This document shows positions 24,630 to 37,100 of a stretch of 64,000 bases of DNA, in pieces (within the stretch, counting starts at the first letter, position 1; each line of letters begins with the position of its first letter). This DNA comes from Musa acuminata AAA Group (taxonomy: Eukaryota; Streptophyta; Magnoliopsida; Zingiberales; Musaceae). The stretch lies in assembly GCF_036884655.1 (NCBI RefSeq), contig NC_088357.1, positions 42,664,001 to 42,728,000 of the forward strand. Direction: 5' to 3'. Under the pieces are notes generated by a model. It searched no databases. It had not been told where the DNA came from and worked only from the letters and a program-made list of their open reading frames with translations. The position numbers were made by a program, and so were the translations under genes.

Positions 24630-25548
24630 AGTACCAGAACTCAATGCTTACATGCTACCATGGAGCATTCTTGTAAATGTAAAACAAATACCTGACACTC
24701 TCTTGTGGAACATTTGGACTTCAGTCCATGTCTTCTGTACTTCATCCTGCTGCTTGCCTATCTTATAAAGCCTGGCTTTGTATTAGTCTTGATGAGCTTG
24801 CTGGGGTCTGCAGGCATTAATGTTCATAAAAATCTCTCAAGTGACTTGTTTATAAAGTTTAAAATGCCATTGGTATGATTGTTTGCAGATAAATATACTC
24901 CATTCTGTAATTCTTTTTCAGCTTCACTCCAATGGTTGTATAAAGTTGATGCATGAATAGGGAAGCTTTTGTTTGGTATTCCTATTTGATATAGAATTCT
25001 ATCAAATCTAAAGCTGATGTGCTGGTCATGCTTAAACTGCAAGCTAGTGTGCCTGTGTATGCTTACTTATGGATGTTATATGATGGAAGGCTTAGCTTGG
25101 ATCAGATATTGACCCATGTTTGTAGATTATAGATAAAAAGATAAAATCTTGTTTCATGGACAGCACTGCATGGAAGCAGAAATCTGAATACATTGACTTC
25201 AGTCTTTTTACAGCATCAAGGCAGCCAAGATAGTAAGCGTCATGTGACACGGAAATTACATCAGTTGCAATCTCTAAGCATCAAACAGAACGAACATTGA
25301 GGCTAAACTAGAGCCAAACACCAGCTCAAAATACTTCCAGATACTCAGAAGGATTGTATAGGTTTCAGGAAGAAAATTACAACACAGTATCAAGGAATCT
25401 CCAAATAATTGATGCCCACAAACCATTTCAAGTTGTCTTGCATTTTGCCAATCATAAAAGGTTCTCCTTTAAAAGGAAAAACCATGAATTGGTACTTTTT
25501 TTCGGTAGAACATCATTCATCGATCATCAATGGTTGTATACTAGCTCT
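24630..25548. other. Convergent intergenic spacer between SPS and RLCK
   Basis: About 0.9 kb between the 3' ends of two convergent genes, probably shared by the two 3' UTRs. No additional gene seen. Confidence 0.6.
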
Positions 25549-28500
25549 CTAGGAATTACCAGAAATGGTTTCAGTTGAAGGACCAGCTCCCTTTATTCTC
25601 TCGTTTTCTGAATCATTCTCAATGCCATCTGAACTGTCCTGAGGACTAGAAAGGCTCTGATGACAAGCGGCAAGGTCCGTTCTGAACAACTCGTCATTTT
25701 CCAGATTCAGAAGCTTGTCCTTGGACTCTTCTTTAAGCAAGTTGATTACATCAAGCATTGTGGGTCTCTTCTCTGGCTTACTCTGGGCACAGATGAGTCC
25801 TACAAGCACCATCCTCCTCAATTCTGACTCCACAAAGTCCCCTTTGAGCTTTGGATCTGCCATTTCTTTAAATCTTCTTTCTCGAGCCAGCGGAAGAGCC
25901 CAGTCTGTTATCGAGCGCTTCACAGTGAGGCTCAACTTCTCTATGGGCCTCTTTCCAGTGGCAAGTTCTAGAAGCAAAATTCCAAAACTATAGACATCAC
26001 AACTCTCTGATGCTTTACCTAGCATGGCATACTCTGGTGCAAGATAACCAAGAGTGCCTTTTACCCTTGTGGTAACATGCGTTGCACCATCAGGAATTAA
26101 CTTTGCGAATCCGAAATCTGAAACACGTGCCTGAAATTCTGAGTCTAGTAAAACATTACTTGCTTTGACATCTCTGTGGATGATGTGTGGCATTGCCTGA
26201 TGGTGAAGATACCTGTGAAGTAGATCTCAGTATCATGGCTTCACATGTTATTGAATAAATGAAAGTAGCATTAGAGTGCGTAAGTTTGTAAACTTACGCA
26301 ATTCCCTCGGCTGAACCTATAGCAATATTCATACGCCTACCCCAACCAAGGAGGCCTTCTCGTGCATGTTGACCATGGAGATGCGAGGTCAAACTCAAGT
26401 TGGGCATATAGTCATAGACTATGAGGCGTTCTTTCCCTTCAGCACAGTATCCACGTAAGTTGAGGAGATTCTTATGCCTTATTCTTGCCAAAACCTCAAC
26501 CTCAACAGCAAATTCCATCTCTGCTTTGTTGCTCCAAACTTTTAGCCGCTTGACTGCAATCTAAACAAAATGCAACTTACCAACAATACGTGGACAAACA
26601 ATAAATTTTAACTTCATATGGAAAAAAAAATTGTAAACTGGGGAATAGCACAAAATATGGCAAGCCTTAAACCTATATGCTCAGTCCCAACTGGCACAAA
26701 CATGGTGTTATCTAATTTGAGCTGAGCTCAAGCACAAGTTTGTAATAAGCACTAGAGGGAGCTACTTGCCACTGAAACATACTCACCAAGCCAAGCTTCA
26801 ACAAATGGTTTCATACATCAAGCCTGGCCATCTCGTGAGCTAATCACATTTGATATTTAAGCTCTCTTTTCTAAATGGATAATGAGAATATAGCGAACAG
26901 CTCTTTCAGAAAAGCCCAAGTGCTTAGTGATCCTTGACAAGATTACTTGCCATACTTAAAACTTCTTGAAAAAATTACTTTAACAGGTTACTTATTGGAG
27001 CTGACTAAATTAATTTAATATTCTAGTCTCAATCCCATAAGACATAATCTGTGTATGAAAGCAATCATAAATTTCTGAGAAATATTATCCCAAGCAAACA
27101 TGACTATATCACAGAAAACATCTTTGCATTAATGTATGATTTAGAGTAAGACAAATCTCAAAGGAACTTTAGACATATAAAATATCAGTAATAACTAACA
27201 GTCAAGAGAAACAGGCATAGGTAACCCAAGTTAATTGTCGTAGTTCCAACAGGAATTGAAGCAGGCAGAGGTACTGCAAAGTACACTAAAATGAAGTCAT
27301 CTGATGATGGAAGAGAAAATATGAAAAAAAAGGAAAAAAACAATCAACAAATTTGGCCATTGACCAGTGTAGCAGGCTAGCAGCTAACTATAATTATCAA
27401 CACATATGTGGAAGCCATAATTTGGACATGCTGATATAGATGGATTTAAATAGGAGAAACAAGTTCTTTTAAATAAGTTTGCAGTATAACCGAATATAAG
27501 AGGATTTCAAATGACTGGAAAAAAAGGGACCCTTAGAAGTGTTCTCTAACAGATTGCTACATCATGATTAGTCATGTATTCTTTAGAAGATGAAGAGGGA
27601 AGCTGTTGGCTTTGATGTACAAATTCATGAAAAATGAAACTGAAATATCTGCCATCAGAAAGATTGTCTAATGGCCATGTAGACGTTGAAAAACATCTCA
27701 GATACAGTAATATTAGCATCCCTTGTATGAAGGTGGGGTTGAAATGAAGCCCATAGCCTAGGATTAAACAGCCGTTCTCTATTTTATCCAATCAAGCAGT
27801 AAGGTCTTCTTAAATGTATTTAGTGACAGATTAATTAATTCCATAATACTTTTCCGAGTCGTGATTACTGAAGATAACACCTTGTCAAACCATTTGCACA
27901 TGCAAAATGAGTCAATTGATGAGGCAAGCCAAGCCCAAAAATGAAGAAAATTATGAACAAGTAGACAATTCTTCAAACTTGGAATAAGATGCATTACTAA
28001 TTAATAGCAAATTTGCTACTGGCATAAATTCTCAAGCTTCTAGAGTTCAGTACTTAAGTAAAATCTGGAGATGCAGAATACAAACTTGACGACAACTCAC
28101 AGTAAACTTCCTATATATTTGTCAACTGCTTTTATTGGCCATCCGAGTGCCATATGCCCGCAAATAATCAGATCATTCTCATGTTAGTAACGACATACTG
28201 TTCAAATCCATAGCAAATCAATTAATCAAGTGCTCCGCTTGATTTCAATCGGCTGCTATAATGATTTTGATACTAGAGAACAATTCCACTGGGCTGCAAG
28301 AAAACAAGAGCAAGTGCACATCTGCATGATCATTAAGAAGCATGACCAGCATAAAACCTTCACCAATATTCTGCTTCAGGCCTTCATGTTATCGATCATG
28401 CACAAAGCTTTCTATACAAAATATTATTGCAGATGTTATAAATATTCTCTTTAGGTGTTCTTCCAAGTTCCAAGATGTAAGGCCAATTACCGTCATCTCT

Positions 28501-28863
28501 AGCCGCAAACATCAAATTTCAACATATTTCAGAAACCTAAACAACAAGAAGGGAGAACATGAATACCAGTTCGGCATAATACCTGAGATCCATCCCGAAG
28601 GTGACCGCAGTAGACACTGCCGAATCCACCCTCGCCCAACTTGTTATCATAATTGAAGTTATTCGTTGCCGAATACAGCTCCTTGAGCGAGAACACTCTC
28701 CACGTCGGCGATCCCTTCTTCCGCCGTTGCCGCCTGCAACCCAAGGGGGAAAAAAAAGAGAGCATCTTTTTAGCACCAACGAACGGTCGGACCACGAAAA
28801 CCCCCGTACGAGAACGCACCCATTCGCGGATCTCCCACAGCAAAACAAGGAGCCGAAGGCCAT
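25549..28863 (-). CDS. Receptor-like cytoplasmic kinase, PTI1-like At3g15890 type
   Basis: Minus-strand exons 28863-28820, 28733-28583, 26560-26298 and 26212-25549 join to 1122 nt (373 residues). The order is a short Cys-containing N-terminus, then a Ser/Thr-Tyr kinase fold: Gly loop GEGGFGSV (48-55), Lys69 in AVKRL, HRD with Asp167, DFG with Asp185, and an APE motif. An acidic Ser-rich tail follows. There is no extracellular or membrane segment, so it is a cytoplasmic kinase; the Cys pair near the N-terminus (LFCCG) could be lipidated (inference). The start is placed on a 44-nt first exon because its donor (AATGG|GTGCG) and the acceptor before 28733 (TTGCAG) keep frame and give a family-like N-terminus. 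An alternative is the in-frame ATG near 28765 without that intron. The catalytic motifs are complete, so activity is plausible. Confidence 0.9.
26561..28582 (-). other. Large intron of the RLCK gene
   Basis: About 2.0 kb between the Gly-loop exon and the exon starting IAVKRL. On the minus strand the donor is CAG|GTATTA and the acceptor TTTAG. AT-rich with no supported gene inside. Confidence 0.85.
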
Positions 28864-30293
28864 CTGCCGCGGAGTCCTTCCGCCCCTTGGCTCCTCTTAA
28901 TGGTCTTCTGAGCTCCGTCGGTGGAGAATTGGCGACGGCGAGACCTCCAATGCACGCGCCGCCTACGCCGCCGCACCGCGTGGTTGACCTTTTCGGTGAC
29001 GGAAGTCTCTTTTCCATACGGGTCAAAGAAGGAAGGTGACGGGTCTGCTGACCCTGCGCGATGACTTTAGGTGGAAGTGGTGCCAACTACGTGGCGCTTT
29101 ATGATTCGACTATTTTGAACACCGGGGGCGGCGGTATGAACATTATCGATGGATTCAGAATATGTTGAGAACATTTGTTTTTAATCTATTTTTAGCCTTT
29201 TTTGGAAAAAAAAAAACAATTTGCTTAAAAAGGAAGGCAATTAGTTTTGGAAGTTAACTTGCAAAGTTGCTTCGATAACCGATCACGTCACAACTTAAGT
29301 TACCATAACACGAAATATTTTCTTAATTGGAGCTTATAATTTTCTTTTACATTAATTGGAACTATTTCTATGTTTTGAGTTATTTAGGACATACCATTCA
29401 TATTATATTTTAGTTTTACGAAATGATCCTTGTTGATCTTAGTCAAATGATCAAAATTAAATTGAGTGATTTTCTCAAAAAAAATCTCTCATTTTAGATT
29501 TTTTAACTAATGTTTTTATTTTTTTCCCATATGGTGTATATTATTTTTTGTAATGTCTCTCGTTGTCGCTCATTGCTTATGATCGTCATATTCTCATTTA
29601 TCACCCTCAGTACACCATGTTCTCGCCTGACATTGCCAAGACATCGTGAGGCCCTTATTCTCCTTGGCGTCTATATTAATAGCTTCATCATTAGTCTCCC
29701 TTTACCGTTAGCATTGATCCTACCCTCTATTGCCAATAGGATGATGCCATTAGCCTCCCCTCATCGTCATCCACAATGAAGGTGTAAGGAGGTCTAAATA
29801 ATGATGGATAAGGACAAGAGCAAAGAAATCAAACGAGATAATGATTCCAATAATAAAAGAAGGCAAGAGTAAACTTAAGGATGATAAACAAGAACAAGGA
29901 CAAAGGAGATAAACAAGATGCACTATTTGAGAAAAAAAAATGAAAGCACCTATTAAGAAATATCCAAAAAAAATATTTGAAGGAAAATCAACCAATTATA
30001 TTTCTCTAAAAGTATTGATTAGAGTGCCGTTCAAATGTTATTTGTATAATAATTTATTCTCTCAGGAATTAGTGGACACTACAATCAATCAAATTGTTGT
30101 TGTTGTCTTTACCTTATATTAAATCGAGGCCTTTCTTTAAGGCATCTCATAAACTATATGCATAATATAATTAATCATATTGCATCAATGATAGTTCTAA
30201 AAGTTTCTATGAACATCTAATAATTGATTCCATCTAGCAGCTAGTATGCTAAATATCAAGTTAGGTTGTCTCATACGCCATATTAATTGTTGG

Positions 30294-30296
<3 letters not shown>

Positions 30297-30363
<67 letters not shown>
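30297..30363. repeat. (AT)n microsatellite 1
   Basis: About 33 uninterrupted AT units. It could extrude as a hairpin and is likely length-polymorphic. Confidence 0.95.
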
Positions 30364-30366
<3 letters not shown>

Positions 30367-30502
30367 GAAATTGGAGCTTGTTATCTACTTTGGTCTCCTA
30401 ACTTTGTAGGATGATGTATACTTTAGCATGTAAAATAAAACCAAGTTGTTGCAATGGGTCTTTCATTTCCACACTAAGCTGGAGATGATGTAAACTTTAT
30501 AG

Positions 30503-30507
<5 letters not shown>

Positions 30508-30566
<59 letters not shown>
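30508..30566. repeat. (AT)n microsatellite 2
   Basis: About 29 uninterrupted AT units, only some 145 bp from the first (AT)n tract. Confidence 0.95.
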
Positions 30567-30568
<2 letters not shown>

Positions 30569-32165
30569 TATTTGTTTATGTGACCACATTGATGATATCC
30601 ATTTTAGTGATCTACCTAAAAAAGGTATATTATAAATAAACATGAATTTTTTTTTCTTTAATGTCATTTGTACTCTTATTCATATTAGTAAGGTTAGATT
30701 TATGAGTTTTTCTTAATCGAAACTCAAACTCGACTAATTTTATTAGTTGCTCATGTCGAAACTAATTAGCGAGTATCTTAAATATTTTTAAAATTACATA
30801 TATTATACTAAAAAAATAAACATTTTTTTTTAAATAATACTTATATTATACTAGAAAATAAAGAGATGAAATTTATATTTATATATATACATACATATAT
30901 TAAAAATAAAACATTAGTAATGTTGCAAGAAGCATTTAAAGTCGATCCTTAAATGCAATCTTCATTTGCTCCAAGGCATTGATTATGTTTCACCTAACGA
31001 CATCACAAAGTGGCTATGGCTTGGGATAATAAGATTTAAAGTGGGAATTCGACGAGGCTCTCATGGTGTATCTCTCAACCTTTTGCTTTCAGTGAGGTCT
31101 CATGTGGCAAGAGAGAACAACGCTACCTCCAAGTCAACTTGGAAGAATAGGAAATGAATGATGTTAATGGACAAAGGTAGGCTTGAATGATGATGAGATG
31201 AGGTGACATGTTACCCTCAAATCAAAATAATTTATTTGAAGAGAATATTTAGCATGAGTGGAAATGGAAAAATTGGTCAACATGAAACAATAAATCCATG
31301 GTGGGAAATGGAAAAGAAAGAAATAAACGAATCCATGACACCATCTAAGATCATATGCTTTGCCAAGCATGCCATATTTGACCAAGAATTGATATGATGT
31401 GAGTTGGGTTGGAGTTGCCTACAATTTGGTTTAGTTTTTGGACTGGAGTTTGGTTGGGATTAATATTGTCTTTGGATTTGAAATATGAAATAATTGGGCA
31501 TGATTGAAATATCAACAATTGGTCTTAGGAACAAACATGTCTAAGTTAAAATGATGATATTTTTTTGGTCACATCATATCATGATTAAATAATTCATTTA
31601 TTCTTCATAGAAAATTTGTTTATACTTTTTAAATAATTAATATAAAGGCTTTTTTATTACTTACTCTTCATTACTTATTCTCGAAAAGAAAATCTCTTTT
31701 AATTTAAATAAAATGACTTACATAAATTAGAGTACAAAAATGGAATATAATTATTAAGGAAGTCTCTCCTTGCAAGAAACTACCTCTTTGAGCTCTCTCC
31801 CTGTTGATGAGCTACTTAGTTATATTCACAAAAAAACAATAATTATATGTAAATTTAATAAGATTAAATATGGTAATAAGTTAGATACATCATATATATA
31901 TATATATTCATGTGATTTGCTAAAAGAAGAAGTAGAATATCTGATAATTGAGTTTGAGATGGATATTTATATAGATAGAAATATGAAAATAAAATGAAAA
32001 TATAATTTACAAAATGGATTAGAACAACATGTATTTGGGATCAGATTCACCCCTTGAATAAAAGGAAGGAAAAAAAAAAGGTAAAGCAACAAAGAAAGAA
32101 AAGAAGAAAAAGAAGGTGAAGGTGAAGACAGAGGGGTGAGGTGTTGAGCATTGAGGTGCACAAGG

Positions 32166-34198
32166 AGTATGTGTAGGCCAAAGATAAGCCTTCAGCTTGG
32201 CACACATCACAGTCTTTCATCACCTTCTCCTGCCACCCTCTCTCTCTATTTCAACTCTGGAATATTAGTAGCGGGGGAGGTTCAAAGCATCATCACAAAG
32301 AGGGGTAAAAAGAAGCAGGAAGAGGGAGAAAGCCATCTCATTTCCCCCGGTTTCTCTTGCTCTCTTTCCTTCTCCCCCATTTCCTTTACAATCGCCACCT
32401 CCTTCAGCCGATTCCTCCTCTTCTCAGCTCTCTTGAACCATCGGAGGCATCCCTTTGCCTCGATGACCGTGTGGCTGTTTATATGTTGTTATTGACGGCA
32501 GAGCGGTGGAGATTGTAGGGAAGGCGCGAAGGAGGCTTCTTGCTGGTCGATCTTTGAGATTTCTGGATCGTTTTTTGCTTCAAAGGTGAGACCTTTAGGA
32601 CCCGATCCTCCGGAATCCTATGTAAAAGTAGGATTTTTATTGAGATTTTAGTATCGATCTTGTGGCTTCTTTATGGGAAAAGGAACGGTTTTTGTGCTGG
32701 GTTTTGGGGTTCCATGGCGTGGTAATTGGTCTCGGATTCGTTCTGGTTTCCTCCTTTTTGGAGGTCTACCGATCTGCGTCTTAGCTGCTGTTGTTTGTTT
32801 GATGTTTGTGTTATGTCCCTTTTGTAGGGTGATTAGATCCTGTCTCTTCTTATGGAACCTTGAATTGTCCCAGACTAATTACGGAAATTAAAACCGTGAG
32901 CATTTTGATTGCATGTTTGATAAACTGTTGCTTCAACAAGTTTCCATCTATGCTAGGATTAAAAATAAGATCTTTCATCTACTATCTCTTTCTTGTAACT
33001 GGTTTTCATCTGCTTTCATTTAGTAAATGATTTCAGGGATAAAATTTTGCTGGTTGAATTGGTCATGTGACATTGGTCCATGGACTTCTGATCATTGCTT
33101 ATCAGAAGAATGAAGTTAAATGGTTCCGCTTTTTCATGCTTTTGAATAATGATGAAGCGTGAAATCGATTGATATCTGGCATGAGTATGGTCTTTGAATT
33201 CATTATCAACGGGAGCCAAGACAATGAAACTTCCATAGAACGTATAGAAGCTTGGTTTCAATTTATGAATTGAGAATGTACCTAGATAAAGTACATTAGA
33301 TAATAGCAAGTTTCATTGGTTGTTGACGGGCCAAAACCTGAGCAGAAGTTTCAGTCTTCAAGTATTTTTACTCTTAGGAACTTGTGATTTCAATATCTAT
33401 TGACCTGTTTTATAAATTCTTTGGTGAAATTCAGATTCCTCTCAGATATGCAGCACATGTAACCAAGGTGTATGGTTTACATGAATCAAATAAATGCTTA
33501 TTTGCATACATATGTTGTGGTTTTGATCCATTCTGGTTCAATCGAGTCCTGTTTCCAACTCCAGTATGTCGGATTTGGAAAGCCCAAATGCTGACTCTTG
33601 AAGTATGTCTCGACAATTGCAAATTCTTGGTAGTACAAGTTACGTCAATTATATTGCTGTTGATTTATTGATTGATTATGCTAGTTATGTTCATCGAATG
33701 AAGAATTAGGAAAGGAATATGTACACATGATTACTAATAGGATAAGAACAAAGCCTTTCGTTTTACTTTTCAGTTCATTTGTAAATAACCTTGAATCTGT
33801 GCCTATTGCAAAGTAGTCATCAACAGAGGCCCATTATAAGGAGAGAGTAAGCCTTTTTATTTAAAGGTCTATGAATCTGTGAATCAATTCAGTCTCTTGG
33901 CTGATTTCAACATTGCTATGAAATCCCTAGGAAAATATTTTATTGAATGATCATGTTCCACTATGAGAAATCACAAGTTTTTTGCTTTATTCGTGCTTTT
34001 TCTCATGTAGCCTATAAATTATACATGTTATGATTATAAAATTTGTTGCATTTATTGCATATAATTTTTGATTATCTGATTATTAGCTATGCAGTATTCA
34101 AACAGTAGCTGAGTTGCTGATAATGATTCTGTAGTGACTGCTGAGCTACACTTGAATACATCTTGCAAGAGTTGCAAGCGGAGGACATACAATCCCTG
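32166..34198 (+). promoter_or_regulatory. Probable 5' UTR with leader intron of the RING-H2 gene
   Basis: A CT-rich, GC-richer block (about 32200-32585) ends in a good donor, CAAAG|GTGAG at 32586. An acceptor-like TATGCAG ends at 34094, about 100 nt before the ATG. This fits a non-coding first exon and a leader intron of about 1.5 kb, common in plant RING ligase genes. The transcription start cannot be placed from sequence alone. Confidence 0.45.
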
Positions 34199-37100
34199 AT
34201 GCAGGGGCAAAGGAGTAGTTTTCAGCCCTTTTGTGAGGCTTTTGAATATGATCGAGCATCTGGTTCAAGTAGCTCAGTCATGGATCAGCAAATGTTTTGG
34301 AACAACCTTCTTTTTAATTCAGTAGAGAACCATGATTTACCCAGCAATCCACTATCTCCTAGTGGTACTAACATATCCCGTGGAAATGTAGTTTGTCAAG
34401 GGAGTGCCAGCCTGAATATCTGGGATCCAGTTGGGACAAGCTCTAGCATGCCCCCATTAGACCAAGGCAGTAATGATGAAATAAAACAGGAATGTGGTTG
34501 GACCTTTTCTCTAAGTAATCAAGACAGTGGGCCAAGGATATCAGATGGTGGATCTGAAGGTAGCCATACTCTTTCTTTTCAGAACACGGATGCTGAACTT
34601 AATGGTAATCATGCCAACAATGGAGAACCATTTTCACAATTTCTCAACTTTCGTGAGCTCCCTCATAACTTGGACTACGGTTCAGCTCATGTTGGAATGA
34701 GTAGCCAGGTTCTTGAATCAGGGCAACATCAAGAACCGTATAATCCAGGTTTAATGCAATATCAACCTGTTTCCTTCTCTGGAAGCTCTTCAGGTACATT
34801 TGAGAGTTCTTCCAGAGCTATTGATTTCTTATCCAACAATGATAGAAACAGACAACGAGTTGCACTGGATGATCAAATTTTTTCACACAAGAGAAAGAAC
34901 ATTGAACGATTTCATGGGGAGTCTTCAGCTAGCGGAAGCTCTAGTTACTTTAATGAAGGTGAGACTAATTTGTTGCCCATTGTTCCTCTTCATTTTCCTA
35001 AATCTACTTCAAAAAGTATCTGTCCTATCTATGTACTTATCAGGTGTGAAACATGCGGAAGAAGAAATAAATGCTGGAATTGGCACAATCACTAGGGTTG
35101 CAGCTTCTGAACACCAGTACTTTGGTAGTGCAGCAGTAAATGATGAAAGCTTCCAAAGGAATATTCGCACTAGAGTCAACCATGCATGTCTAACTAATGC
35201 TACCATACCTAACCTATTGCACCAAGAGAATTACATTACTCAGAATAATCTTTGGCCTGCTCAACAGCCATCTCTGACAATCCCATCAAATCAGCCATCA
35301 AATTCTAGGTTAGTCGGTAGCCATATGGGGCCACGTAGGCAGCCTCTTGTACAAACAATTCCTGGATTGTCTCCAGATCTGTACCCTTTCCCACAGAGTG
35401 GAACTTCCACTAGAGAAGCAAACAGTTCTTCAGGTTCTCCAGCAATTTCAGTTGATGGAGCATCTAGGGAGCTAAACTCAATGAGTGTTTCAAGTAATCT
35501 AGCAGAACAATTGTTTATTCCCCCACCTAACACCAGGCAATTGGTGCAAAACCAGACAAACCAGGGCTTGACCATTGGCAACACAACGTTATCAGGAAAT
35601 GGAGTGCCTACATCACAAGTTGGCACCAACTCAGGTGTTTATCAATCACCAGGTGCAAACTGGGTCCCTCACCACCAACATCGGCGCTTATCAGAAACTA
35701 TACTCGGGTCTTTTTTATCATCAGTTTCTGAATCTAGAGGTTGGAACGTGAGCCTTCCTCCACGTAATGGCCATTCTTCCACATCACAGGAGGTTGGACG
35801 TCATCAACCTGGAGCTGGTCCACGTAATCATCAGCAAGTATACATGAGATTCCCAAATATGTTGCACAGGCAAAATGATGGTGCTTTGAGCAATCCCTTG
35901 TCCATGCGGACTCTAGCAGCTGCAAGAGAAGGCAGAAGGAGGACGTCAGAGGTATGCAATGAAGGCTCCATCTATAAAGAAAGTGATTTGAGGATTTTGT
36001 TCAATATCTTTTTGCCTTTTCAGGAATTACTTCTTTTGGTAGCAAAACATGTGCTGTCCGGCATTTGACATTTGATAATCAAACTTTTTTAAGGTTTAGC
36101 TTGAACTTGGTACCTTCATGAGACTATTGCATGACCTAATAACATATTATAAGAACCTTCATGGTCGATCTCTTAAAGCTTTCCAATTTGTATTTTTGTG
36201 CATTTGATGAACATTTTGACCAGTATGGACTGCCATTCATGGATATAAGGAAACAAGGACTAACTGTAAATTGTATGCCTGCAGCACTAAATGGTATGCT
36301 GGCGCTAGGAAGGAAAGAAAACATCAAACCAATTTTTTATACCGAGGAGACAAACAGATACCTTGAGAATCCCACTTTCTTGTGTCCAGGCTCATCAGAT
36401 GATGGGTGTTGTGATCTGGTTGCCATGTGGTGCTTTGAGCATCAAAGAGTTAGGACAAAAGCTTAGGACTGACTAGTTCACAAAGATATTTAAAAAATGG
36501 GATAGGCTTGTACGGGATCACGATCTAATTATATCATGCTCGGGGCTGTGTGCAGGTAACAACCAAATTGAAGTTTAGAAATGAAGCCATATCAAGCTAA
36601 AAGAACTTCCTGACATGATATTAGTAACAAGATAAGGCATATCTGGTAGGTGCTGACCATGCTGGAATGATCTGAATCAGCTGACAGGGCTGGCACTACC
36701 TAACAGCACATAAATATATTGTTCTGACTGGAATAAGTGGGTGGAGCCTGGTAGCATCAGATCAAATTGAGACCTGGATATGCATGGTGATTTTCTGAAA
36801 TTTTGGATGAACAGACAAGACTCAGTAGTATTTCAATCATCGCTTTGAACTCTGATGAAGATTTTCATGGAGACTTGGATGAATACAGGTTCCCTTTTGG
36901 GAATAGTGGATTAGTGGTGAAGAAAATTTTGTTCCTAAAAGGGCAAGCTCAGTGTACGAAGTTCTTACCAATGCAAGGTCTTAGAATAATTATTTGACAC
37001 TGTTGTTCAAATATCATGCCCCCTCTTTATGGTTATCATGAAGGTTTTATGAGTTATGCAAGTTGGAAATTCATTGTTTGTGTAAGAAGAATAATTCCTT

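Larger units (their letters stand above)
28864..32160. other. Intergenic region between RLCK and RING-H2 genes
   Basis: 28864-29090 is GC-richer and is probably the RLCK promoter and 5' UTR. Beyond it the sequence is AT-rich with two long (AT)n tracts and no coding sequence I can support. The two genes are transcribed divergently. Confidence 0.6.

Noticed and set aside
28734..29086. Long N-terminal extension of the RLCK frame up to 29086
   Set aside because: Arg/Pro-rich reading through probable 5' UTR and a short intron, with no kinase-family similarity.
36161..36466. 101-residue frame in intron 2 of the RING-H2 gene
   Set aside because: No family features, sits between canonical splice sites that keep the RING frame.
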